Shown here: piece by piece, positions 1-7,204 of the stretch
Layout: each line of letters starts with the position of its first letter
Position numbering within the stretch: the first letter of the stretch is position 1
Source of the DNA: Polyangia bacterium
GTDB lineage: Bacteria > Myxococcota_A > Polyangia > Nannocystales > Nannocystaceae
Length of the DNA stretch: 64,000 nucleotides
NCBI GenBank assembly: GCA_030430565.1
Contig: JAUIKS010000019.1
Location: 124,001 to 188,000, forward strand
Direction of reading: 5' to 3'
Position numbers and translations under genes: made by a program
Notes under the pieces: model-generated
What the model was told of the DNA's origin: nothing
Seen by the model: only the letters and a program-made list of their open reading frames with translations
The model's database searches: none

Positions 1-314
1 GGCGCCGCCCAGCTGCGCGCGCTCACGTGGGCCTCGAGCCATGGCCCAACGAACAGGTTGTGGAGCTTGTTCGGCGCGACCACGTGCGCGAGCTCGCCGA
101 GCGCCGAGATCACGACCTGGCGCGCGCGCGTCGGCGCGACCGGGGAGTGCATCCACAGCCCCCCGCCCGGCAAGCGGACGATCGTCATGCGCGTCTGGAA
201 GGGGATCGTCAGCAGGCGCACGGGGTCGCCCTCGACGATCCAGATGTCCTCACCGAAGGGGCGCGCGACCGCGTGGATCGCCGCCTCGCTGATGCTCGTC
301 GCCGCGGGGCTCAT
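1..314 (-). CDS. DUF4336 family protein, 3' part outside window
   Basis: I translated this directly from the minus strand. The ATG at 314 is preceded by AAGGGA, and the frame is open to the left edge, so the C-terminus lies outside. The visible 104 residues contain the hallmarks of DUF4336 proteins (a metallo-beta-lactamase-like fold of unknown function): an early 'RMTIVRL' strand, 'GLWMHSPV', then 'VAPNKLHNLFVGPW', where family members have VAPNxxHxxF. The gene begins 21 bp after the NAD kinase stop and on the same strand, so the two are probably co-transcribed. The biochemical function of the family is not established. Family assignment is by remembered motif pattern. Confidence 0.7.
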   Translation of the reverse strand, partial: MSPAATSISEAAIHAVARPFGEDIWIVEGDPVRLLTIPFQTRMTIVRLPGGGLWMHSPVAPTRARQVVISALGELAHVVAPNKLHNLFVGPWLEAHVSARSWAA

Positions 315-335
315 CGCGTCCCTTGTAGCGCCGAT

Positions 336-1235
336 TTAACGGGGCCCGCTCCAGCCGAGCTTCGTCGCCAGCACCTGGAACACGTTGCTCTCGGGCGAGC
401 AGAGCTTGAGCGGGAGGTCCGAGGCGGTGATCAGCACCTCGTCGCCGACCACGAGCTCCTCGGTCTGCTGCCCGTCGACCGTCAAGAACGCCTCGCTGAT
501 GTCGGTCGGCCCGACGTAGGTGATCCGGATGCTGGTGTTCGAGGCGACCACGACCGGCCGGTGCGTCAGGCTGTGCGGACAGATCGGCGCGAGCGTGAAC
601 ACCTGCGTGCCGGGATCGACGATCGGGCCGCCAGCCGCGAGGTTGTAGGCCGTCGAGCCCATCGGCGTACAGATGATCAGACCGTCGGCGCGGTAGGTCG
701 CCATGTACTGCCCGCCGATCTCGGTGGCGAACTGCAGGAGCCGCGGGATCGTGCCGTGCTTGACGTAGGCGTCGTTGCAGGCCGTGAAGATCGCGCGGGT
801 CTCCCCGCCGCGTCGCAGCTCCGCCTGCATACGCAGACGCGGCTCCCACACCAGCTTCCCGGTGGCCGCGTGCTCGAGCCCCTCCTCGAGGCGATCACCG
901 CCGAACGCGGTCAAGAAGCCGAGGTCGCCGAGGTTGATACCGAGCACGGGGAGCCCGACGTCAACGCCCCAGCGAGCCGCGCGCAGCAGCGTGCCGTCAC
1001 CGCCGAGCGCGACGATGAGCTCGATGCTCGAGTCGAGCGTGCCCTGCTCGATCCCGCGGCACGCCGCGGGCAGCTCCGCCTTGCGCTGCTCGTAGAGCGA
1101 GCGCGGGAGCGCCACTTGGATGCCCCGCTTGACCAGCCACGCCGCCGCGCGGACGACGTGACTCATCGCCCGCCCGTCCTCGCGGGGATAGATCATCACC
1201 GACTGCACTGGAGGAATTGAGTGGCGGGGCAACAT
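336..1235 (-). CDS. nadK: NAD kinase
   Basis: Cytoplasmic enzyme that phosphorylates NAD to NADP using ATP. The 299-residue length is normal for bacterial NAD kinases. The GGDGT motif lies at residues 78-82, followed by the conserved NLGDLGFLT stretch (101-109). The NE/D box appears as 'CNDAYV' near 153, and the Gly/Ser-rich substrate loop 'CTPMGSTAYNLAAGG' near 189-203. The start at 1235 has AGGAGG ten bases upstream and gives an N-terminus that lines up with E. coli NadK. A later ATG at 1196 is less likely because it would cut the first beta strand. The gene follows a response regulator on the same strand after 48 bp and precedes a DUF4336 gene, suggesting a three-gene run. Confidence 0.95.
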   Translation of the reverse strand: MLPRHSIPPVQSVMIYPREDGRAMSHVVRAAAWLVKRGIQVALPRSLYEQRKAELPAACRGIEQGTLDSSIELIVALGGDGTLLRAARWGVDVGLPVLGINLGDLGFLTAFGGDRLEEGLEHAATGKLVWEPRLRMQAELRRGGETRAIFTACNDAYVKHGTIPRLLQFATEIGGQYMATYRADGLIICTPMGSTAYNLAAGGPIVDPGTQVFTLAPICPHSLTHRPVVVASNTSIRITYVGPTDISEAFLTVDGQQTEELVVGDEVLITASDLPLKLCSPESNVFQVLATKLGWSGPR

Positions 1236-1283
1236 GCGTGGGCGACCTCCTGCTTCCTTCTTTAGATGCTCTCGGCGGACGTC

Positions 1284-2291
1284 TCAGCCGTCATCATCGG
1301 GCGCGTACAGATATCCCTGGTGCTGGAACAGGCAGATCTTCCCCCCGCCCTCGTGCTGCGCGCGCTCGAGCGCCGCGTCGACGAGGTCGAGCATGTCCTT
1401 GAGCGACCGCGTGTCGCGGTTCGGATAGAAGGAGATCCCGATGCTGACGGTGAATCCTCGGCGCCCGCCGCCCTCCCGGCTCTGTCGACGCACCTGACGG
1501 GCGATGCGCTCGGCGACGGTCAGCGCGCCCGGGAAGTGAGTATTCGGCAGCAGCAGGATGTAGCCGTTCTCGTTCCACGGGTTCACGAGATCGATCTTCC
1601 GAATGCAGCTCTTGATCACCCCGTGGATGACCTCCGCGCGCAGCGCGAGATCGACCGGGTCCTTGCCCCATGGCGGGCGGTCGAGGTCGACGAGCAGACA
1701 CGCGAGCGGATCGCTGTTTCGCTCGGACTCCTCAAACATGACCGCCATGCGCCGTTTAAAGGCCTCTGGCGACATCGGCGTGTGCGCTCGATCGCCGAGT
1801 TCAAACCCCCCAGAGTCCGGCTTGCGATCTCGCTCCCGACGTCCGCGTCCCCGCGACGGCGCGCTAGCCGCCTGCCCCTCAAACGCCGCCTGGGTGCGCA
1901 CCAGCACCTCAATACGGGCGCGCAGCTCCTCGGGGTCGTAGGGCTTGCCGATGAAGTCATCCGCGCCCGCGCGCAGCCCGTTGACGCGATCCTGCACCGA
2001 GTTGCGGCTGCTCACCATCAACACGGGGAGGTAGCGGTTCGTTCGCGACTTTAATAGACGGCAGGTCTCGAGCCCCCCGAGCCTCGGCATCACCACGTCG
2101 ATCACGACGACCGCAGGCCGCTCGCGCTCAAACACGTCGAGCGCCTGCTGCCCGTCGGTCGCCTCGACGATCTCGTAGCCGACCGACTGGAGCACCGCCC
2201 GCGCGACCGTGCGATCGCTCTGCGAGTCATCCGCGACCAAGATCTTGATCTTGGATCCGGGGGCGGACGCGACAGGGGGAAACGCGGGCAC
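1284..2291 (-). CDS. Response regulator with degenerate GGDEF domain
   Basis: Predicted 335-residue cytoplasmic signalling protein. A receiver domain occupies about residues 16-134: acidic pair D21-D22, phospho-acceptor D65 in 'VVVIDVVMPR', and K116 in 'FIGKPYD'. A basic, low-complexity linker follows. The C-terminal half has the GGDEF fold pattern ('ACLLVDLDRPP', 'SIGISFYP', 'DMLDLVDAALERAQ'), but where the GGDEF signature should be it reads 'NENGYILLLPNT'. Cyclic-di-GMP synthesis is therefore unlikely, and a binding or scaffold role is inferred. The open frame runs far upstream, but its extra N-terminus is Arg/Gly-rich and non-conserved. The GTG at 2291 is the last start before the receiver domain; no good ribosome binding site precedes it, so the start is uncertain. 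Confidence 0.8.
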   Translation of the reverse strand: MPAFPPVASAPGSKIKILVADDSQSDRTVARAVLQSVGYEIVEATDGQQALDVFERERPAVVVIDVVMPRLGGLETCRLLKSRTNRYLPVLMVSSRNSVQDRVNGLRAGADDFIGKPYDPEELRARIEVLVRTQAAFEGQAASAPSRGRGRRERDRKPDSGGFELGDRAHTPMSPEAFKRRMAVMFEESERNSDPLACLLVDLDRPPWGKDPVDLALRAEVIHGVIKSCIRKIDLVNPWNENGYILLLPNTHFPGALTVAERIARQVRRQSREGGGRRGFTVSIGISFYPNRDTRSLKDMLDLVDAALERAQHEGGGKICLFQHQGYLYAPDDDG

Positions 2292-2341
2292 GCTCGCAAG
2301 AGTATGGCCGAGCCCGGAGGGCTCGCACAGCACCCGCGTTT

Positions 2342-2385
2342 GCGAAAACCCGCGACGAACCGCAACAGCGCGCGAAAACCCGCGA
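2342..2385. promoter_or_regulatory. Pair of 14-bp direct repeats upstream of the response regulator
   Basis: GCGAAAACCCGCGA occurs twice, at 2342-2355 and 2372-2385, spaced 30 bp start to start (about three helical turns). The pair lies some 50-95 bp upstream of the response-regulator start in the 467-base gap 2292-2758. Spacing in phase with the helix fits an operator, but no binding protein can be named. Apart from these repeats and the rplM promoter at 2720-2748, I see nothing else in the gap; open frames across it are Arg/Pro-rich shadows. Confidence 0.4.
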
Positions 2386-2719
2386 GCCCGCCCTCTAGCC
2401 AGCCTCGCCAGCGCTCCTCTCCGCCCCCGCTCCCGTCCGGACACGACGCGCCGTAGCGATGAGCCCTTCGCTGGCTGAGCCGTGATGGGCGATCTGCTTC
2501 GCGGTTCGGAGCGGGGCTCTCGTGCGCCGTCCCACAATCTCCACCCGCCACCGGGGCCGCCTCCGCCGACAGCGGCCCGACAGACCCGCAAAACGCCGCG
2601 ATTCCCCCGCGATTCGACGAGTTTTCCGCGCGCGCGAGGGCATCGTGCGTCGAGAGCGCCGGCTGTCAACACACGCCGCGACGCGCTACAGAACCCGCAT
2701 TTCCCCGTTCAGAGGTTGC

Positions 2720-2748
2720 TTGACAGGCTTGAGTGGTTCCCGTATCCC
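2720..2748 (+). promoter_or_regulatory. Sigma70-type promoter for rplM-rpsI
   Basis: A perfect -35 box TTGACA (2720-2725) is separated by 17 bp from TATCCC (2743-2748), a good match to the vegetative promoter consensus in otherwise GC-rich DNA. The expected transcription start is near 2755, only a few bases before the rplM ATG at 2759. The message would then be nearly leaderless unless a different start is used. Confidence 0.6.
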
Positions 2749-2758
2749 TCCGTTTCCC

Positions 2759-3193
2759 ATGGGCACGCACTATCCTAAAGCCGCCGAGATTCAGCGTGAG
2801 TGGCTGCTCGTGGACCTCGACGGATTGAACGTCGGTAGGGCCGCGAGCCAGATCGCCAAACTTCTTCGTGGCAAGCACAAGCCCACGTTTACGCCGCATC
2901 TCGATGTCGGCGATTTCGTGGTCTGCATCAACGCCGACAAGGTGAACTTCACCGGTCGCAAGCTCGATCAGAAGCGCTATCACAAGTTCACCGGCTACGT
3001 CGGGAACATGAAGTCGCGGACCGCCCGCGAGATGTTGGCGCAGAAGCCCGAGCAGGTCATCAAGCTGGCGGTTCGCCGCATGCTCCCCCGCTCTCCGCTG
3101 GGGCGCGCGACGATGCGCAAGCTCAAGATCTACGCCGGCGCCGAGCACCCGCACGAGGCGCAGAGCCCCAAGAAGACCACGCTCGCGCTCTAG
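2759..3193 (+). CDS. rplM: 50S ribosomal protein L13 (uL13)
   Basis: Large-subunit ribosomal protein that binds 23S rRNA early in assembly. The 144 residues match the usual length of about 142. Visible family features are 'REWLLVDLDGLNVGRAAS', 'LLRGKHKPTFTPHLDVGDFV', 'NADKV', 'VRRMLPRSPLGR' and 'LKIYAGAEHPHEAQ'. The ATG at 2759 places the N-terminus exactly as in E. coli L13. The longer open frame upstream has no family similarity. It lies 33 bp before rpsI, the classical rplM-rpsI operon order. Confidence 0.97.
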   Translation: MGTHYPKAAEIQREWLLVDLDGLNVGRAASQIAKLLRGKHKPTFTPHLDVGDFVVCINADKVNFTGRKLDQKRYHKFTGYVGNMKSRTAREMLAQKPEQVIKLAVRRMLPRSPLGRATMRKLKIYAGAEHPHEAQSPKKTTLAL

Positions 3194-3226
3194 CGCTTCC
3201 AGACCTCCAGCAAACGCTCAGATTCG

Positions 3227-3625
3227 ATGGCCAAAGATACGATGAAGTACTACGCGACGGGTCGCCGTAAGACGGCGGTCGCTCGTGTCTGGTTGTACCC
3301 CGGCGAGGGTAAGATCCTCATCAACAACCGTGACGCGGAGTCCTACCTCATGCGCGGCACGCACATGAAGCTCGTCGAGCAGCCGCTGAACGCCGTCAGC
3401 GGTCGCGAGAAGTACGACGTTTGGTGCACCGCCAAGGGCGGCGGTCTCTCGGGTCAGGCCGGCGCGATCCGCCTCGGCATCGCCCGCGCGCTGCTGCGTG
3501 TCGACGCCGAGCATCACGATCCGCTGCGCTCCAACGGCTACCTGACGCGGGACTCTCGCAAGGTCGAGCGCAAGAAGTACGGACGCAAGGGCGCGCGCGC
3601 TCGCTTCCAGTTCAGCAAGCGCTAG
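3227..3625 (+). CDS. rpsI: 30S ribosomal protein S9 (uS9)
   Basis: Small-subunit ribosomal protein whose basic C-terminal tail reaches the P-site tRNA. The 132 residues are of normal length. Diagnostic stretches are 'YYATGRRKTAVARVWL', 'GGGLSGQAGAIRLGIARAL', 'SNGYLTRDSRKVERKKYG' and the invariant ending 'GRKGARARFQFSKR'. It sits 33 bp after rplM and is followed by a hairpin terminator at 3652-3680, so the operon is a simple pair. Confidence 0.97.
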   Translation: MAKDTMKYYATGRRKTAVARVWLYPGEGKILINNRDAESYLMRGTHMKLVEQPLNAVSGREKYDVWCTAKGGGLSGQAGAIRLGIARALLRVDAEHHDPLRSNGYLTRDSRKVERKKYGRKGARARFQFSKR

Positions 3626-3651
3626 TCGTCGATCGCAACCTTCAGTCACCG

Positions 3652-3684
3652 AGGCCGAGCTCATACCGAGCTCGGCCTTTCGCG
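3652..3684 (+). terminator. Rho-independent-like terminator after rpsI
   Basis: A perfect 10-bp inverted repeat AGGCCGAGCT / AGCTCGGCCT (3652-3661 and 3669-3678) encloses a 7-base loop and is followed by a short T run (TTTCG). It begins 27 bp after the rpsI stop and ends the rplM-rpsI transcript. Confidence 0.75.
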
Positions 3685-3771
3685 TTCGAATCCCGACCCG
3701 ACGGGCTCAGCGGTTTTTTTGCGCGAAATCGTCTCGCGGTCGAGCGTTCGGTGCGATATTGGAGTTATCTG

Positions 3772-5763
3772 ATGCCAAGACCATCCAAGCGCGCGATTTT
3801 GGACGCCTTGACCAAGGTGACCTTGATCGATCTCGCGCGTCGGCACGGGGTCGCGGTCGCGTCCTCCCAGCCGAAGGCGAAGATCGTCGCGGCGCTCTCC
3901 TCCCTCAAGCTCGGAGACTTCCGCAGGCTGCTCGCGCGCCTGCGACGTGACGACCTCAAGACGATCTGCCGCGCCCATGCCATCTCCGAGAACGCCCGGA
4001 CCAAAGATGAGCTGATCGAGCGCCTGATCGGCCCGCAACCCGAGTACCTGAGCCTCATCTCTGACAACACCGGCGCGAACCTCGAGGAGCCCAACACCCA
4101 CTACCAGGTGATCCGGCCGGCCTCGAAGAAGCCGCCGGAGCCCGGCGGGCAGCTGGTCGGGAGCGGCTCGATCACCGACCTGCCGACGAACCCGCGCGGG
4201 ACGATCAGCGAGCGACGAACCACGCTCGAGTTCGAGGCCCAGCTCTGGAAGGCTGCCGACAAGCTGCGCAGCAACATGGACGCGGCCGAGTACAAGCACG
4301 TCGTCCTCGGCCTGCTGTTCCTCAAGTACATCTCGGACGCCTTCGCGGACCACCGCGAGCAGCTCCTGCGAACCCGTCGCCGCGGCAAGAAGCGCGCGTC
4401 TGAGAGCCGCGAAGGTTTTCGCAACGTCGGCGTGTTCTGGGCCCCGCTGGCCGCGCGCTGGAAGACAATCGCCGATGCGGCCGCCGCCGGCGACCCCGCG
4501 CTGGGGCAGAAGATCGACGCCGCGATGGCCGCGCTCGAGACGGAGAACCCTGAGCTACGCGGCGTCCTGCCGCGCCGCTACAGCGACCCCGCGCGCCCGA
4601 CCATCGATCCGCGCCGACTCGCGGAGCTCGTCGAGCTGGTCGGCACCATCGAGCTCCGCGAGCGACGCGACCGCTCCCGCGATGTGCTCGGGCGGGTCTA
4701 CGAGTACTTCCTGACGAAGTTCGCGGCGGCCGAGGGTCGCAACGGCGGGCAGTTCTACACGCCGCGCAGCGTGGTCGCGCTGCTGGTCGAGATGATGGCG
4801 CCCGAGCGCGGCTCCATCTACGACCCGGCCTGCGGCTCCGGCGGCATGTTCGTGCAGAGCGAGCGCTTCGTCGAGGAGCGCGGCGGCGCGCGCGGAGACC
4901 TCGCGCTGTTCGGCCAGGAGTCGAACCCGACGACCTGGCGGCTGGCGAAGATGAACCTCGCGATCCGGCGGCTCCCGGCCGAGCTCGGCCCCACCCACGC
5001 CGACAGCTTCCACGAGGACCACCACCCCGACCTGCGCGCCGACTACGTGCTCGCTAACCCGCCGTTTAACGCCAAGGACTGGGGGGCCAAGCAGCTCTCG
5101 GAGGACCCGCGCTGGCGCTACGGCGTGCCGCCCAACAGCAACGCCAACTTCGCCTGGGTCCAGCACTTCATCCACCACCTCGCGCCGCTCGGGCTCGCGG
5201 GCTTCGTGCTCGCCAACGGCGCGATGTCGACGACGACCAGCAGCGAGGCCGAGATCCGCAAGGCGATCGTGCTCGACGACCTCGTCGACTGCATGGTCGC
5301 GCTGCCGGCCCAGCTGTTCTACTCGACGCAGATCCCGGTCTCGCTGTGGATCCTGGCGCGCTCGAAGCAGGACCCCCGGTATCGCAACCGCAGCGGCGAG
5401 ACGCTGTTCATCGACGCGCGCGACCTCGGCGTGATGGTCGACCGCACGCACCGCGAGCTGCCGCTCGACGACATCAGCCGCGTCGCCACGACGTACCACG
5501 CGTTCCGCGGGGACGCGACCACACGCTACGAGGATGTCGCCGGCTTCTGCCGCGTCGCCTCGATCCACGAGATCGCGCAGCAGGACTACGTGCTCGCCCC
5601 GGGCCGCTTCGTCGGCCCCGCCGAGGAGGCCCGAAGCGACGGGCCGCCCTTCGAAGAGCACATCAGCGCGCTCCGCAAAGAGCTCGAGGGACAATTCGAA
5701 GAGGCGAGTCGACTCGAGCATCGCATCAAGTACCTCCTCGACAAGATCTGGAGTCCGTCATGA
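3772..5763 (+). CDS. hsdM: Type I restriction-modification methyltransferase subunit with N-terminal SAP-like region
   Basis: Adenine N6-methyltransferase subunit (663 aa) that works with HsdS to methylate a split recognition sequence. An HsdM N-terminal helical domain spans about 152-310. The SAM-binding motif I is DPACGSGGMF (351-360) and the catalytic motif IV is NPPF (429-432). The C-terminus ends in a coiled-coil-like segment (about 620-660) that normally contacts HsdS. Unusually, residues 8-87 hold two helical repeats resembling SAP/HeH DNA-binding domains, the second being 'DDLKTICRAHAISENARTKDELIERL'-like; typical HsdM lacks these. The start at 3772 has GGAG seven bases upstream. Its stop overlaps the hsdS ATG (ATGA), implying coupled translation. 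No hsdR gene is present in the window. Confidence 0.93.
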   Translation: MPRPSKRAILDALTKVTLIDLARRHGVAVASSQPKAKIVAALSSLKLGDFRRLLARLRRDDLKTICRAHAISENARTKDELIERLIGPQPEYLSLISDNTGANLEEPNTHYQVIRPASKKPPEPGGQLVGSGSITDLPTNPRGTISERRTTLEFEAQLWKAADKLRSNMDAAEYKHVVLGLLFLKYISDAFADHREQLLRTRRRGKKRASESREGFRNVGVFWAPLAARWKTIADAAAAGDPALGQKIDAAMAALETENPELRGVLPRRYSDPARPTIDPRRLAELVELVGTIELRERRDRSRDVLGRVYEYFLTKFAAAEGRNGGQFYTPRSVVALLVEMMAPERGSIYDPACGSGGMFVQSERFVEERGGARGDLALFGQESNPTTWRLAKMNLAIRRLPAELGPTHADSFHEDHHPDLRADYVLANPPFNAKDWGAKQLSEDPRWRYGVPPNSNANFAWVQHFIHHLAPLGLAGFVLANGAMSTTTSSEAEIRKAIVLDDLVDCMVALPAQLFYSTQIPVSLWILARSKQDPRYRNRSGETLFIDARDLGVMVDRTHRELPLDDISRVATTYHAFRGDATTRYEDVAGFCRVASIHEIAQQDYVLAPGRFVGPAEEARSDGPPFEEHISALRKELEGQFEEASRLEHRIKYLLDKIWSPS

Positions 5764-7127
5764 GGCCCTCGCTCCCTCCAGACTGGATCCGCTGCACCCT
5801 CGACGACATCAAGGCGCCGCGCGACGCCGCGATCGTCGGCGGCCCGTTCGGCTCGAAGCTCGGGCGCGCCGACTACCTCGACGCCGGCGTGCCGGTGATC
5901 CGCGGCTGCAACCTCGGCAACACCGAGCAGCGCTTCGTCACCGAGGGGCTCGTGTTCGTCAGCCCGGAGAAGGCCCACAGCCTCGCGCGCAACACCGCGC
6001 GCGCGGGCGATGTCCTGTTCACGCAGCGCGGGACGCTGGAGCAGGTCGGCCTGCTCCCCCGCGGGCTGCCGTGGCGACGCTTCGTGCTCTCGCAGAGCCA
6101 GATGAAGCTGACCTGCGACCGCAGCCGCGCCGATCCGGAGTTCATCTACTACCAGTGCCTCTCGCCGCGGATCCGCGACTACGTCCGGCGCAACACCATC
6201 GCCACAGGCGTGCCGCACATCAACCTCGGGATCCTGCGCCGCACGCCGATCCTGCTGCCGCCGCTGCGTGAGCAGCGAGCGATCGCCGAGCTGTTGACGA
6301 CCATCGACCGGCGCATCGAGCTGAGCCGACGGATGAACGAGACGCTCGACGAGCTGGCCCGCGCGATCTACCGCGCGTGGTTCGTCGACTTCCAGCCGGT
6401 CCACGCGAACGCGCACAACAACCGACACGTGAGCGTCGACGAGACCGCCGCCGCGCTGTTCCCCGACGCCTTTGACGACATCGACGGCCAACGCGTGCCT
6501 CGCGGCTGGGGGCTCCGCAACATGCGGGACTGCGCCACGCTGCGCAACGGCGCGACCTTCACGAGCCGCGACTTCGTCGGCCCGAAGACCCGCTCCAAGG
6601 CGAACGCGCTCCCGGTCATCAAGATCGCGGAGCTCAAGCGCGGCGTCACGAAGAAGACCCGCTACAGCGTCCACGGGCACCGCGGCAAGCTCGCGATCGA
6701 CACCGGCGACATCCTGTTCGCGTGGTCAGGGACGCCCGACAAGTCGATCGGCACGCACCTGTGGAGCGGCGGCCCGGCCTGGCTCAATCAACATATCTAC
6801 AAGGTCGAGCCGCACACGCCCGCCGAGCGCGGCCTCGTCTACTGTCAGCTGCGCGAGCTGCAGGCGACCTTCGTCAACATCGCGCGTGACCACCAGACCG
6901 TGGGCCTCGGGCACGTCGGCAAGAAAGACCTCGAGCGCGTGATGACGGTGAAGCCGCCGCGCCGCCTGATCGAGCGCTTCCACCAGCAGGTCGGCCCGAT
7001 GATCGATCGCATGCTCCTCAACAGCCTGACCGCGCGCGAGCTCGCGGGCCTGCGCGAGAAGCTGCTGCCGCCGCTGATGACCGGCGACCTGCGGATCGAG
7101 CAGGCGGTCGCGCTCGTGCAGCCCTGA
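5760..7127 (+). CDS. hsdS: Type I restriction-modification specificity subunit
   Basis: DNA target-recognition subunit (455 aa). It shows the two-half architecture of HsdS. Target-recognition domain 1 covers about residues 8-165 and ends in 'LPPLREQRAIAELL'. A central conserved helix follows (about 172-212, 'RRMNETLDELARAIYRAWFVDF'). Domain 2 covers about 248-410 (beginning 'VPRGWGLRNM', with 'GDILFAWSG'), and the second conserved helix ends 'LLPPLMTGDLRI'. The two domains would each read half of a bipartite sequence. The ATG overlaps the hsdM stop by four bases. No restriction subunit follows; the next gene is an unrelated membrane protein on the other strand. Confidence 0.92.
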   Translation: MRPSLPPDWIRCTLDDIKAPRDAAIVGGPFGSKLGRADYLDAGVPVIRGCNLGNTEQRFVTEGLVFVSPEKAHSLARNTARAGDVLFTQRGTLEQVGLLPRGLPWRRFVLSQSQMKLTCDRSRADPEFIYYQCLSPRIRDYVRRNTIATGVPHINLGILRRTPILLPPLREQRAIAELLTTIDRRIELSRRMNETLDELARAIYRAWFVDFQPVHANAHNNRHVSVDETAAALFPDAFDDIDGQRVPRGWGLRNMRDCATLRNGATFTSRDFVGPKTRSKANALPVIKIAELKRGVTKKTRYSVHGHRGKLAIDTGDILFAWSGTPDKSIGTHLWSGGPAWLNQHIYKVEPHTPAERGLVYCQLRELQATFVNIARDHQTVGLGHVGKKDLERVMTVKPPRRLIERFHQQVGPMIDRMLLNSLTARELAGLREKLLPPLMTGDLRIEQAVALVQP

Positions 7128-7204
7128 CGCCTGGTCTGCTCGCGCGGCCAGGCGCGCTCGACCGCGTGACGCTGGCGGTGTTCAGCCAGGGCCTGGCCCC
7201 AGGC

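Noticed and set aside
27..1220. Long plus-strand open frame opposite nadK
   Set aside because: It is antisense to a conserved enzyme and its product is Arg/His/Asp-rich without hydrophobic core, a usual shadow in GC-rich DNA.
3681..3700. GTTCGAATCC, resembling a tRNA T-loop
   Set aside because: No anticodon, D arm or acceptor stem can be formed around it; it follows the rpsI terminator by chance.
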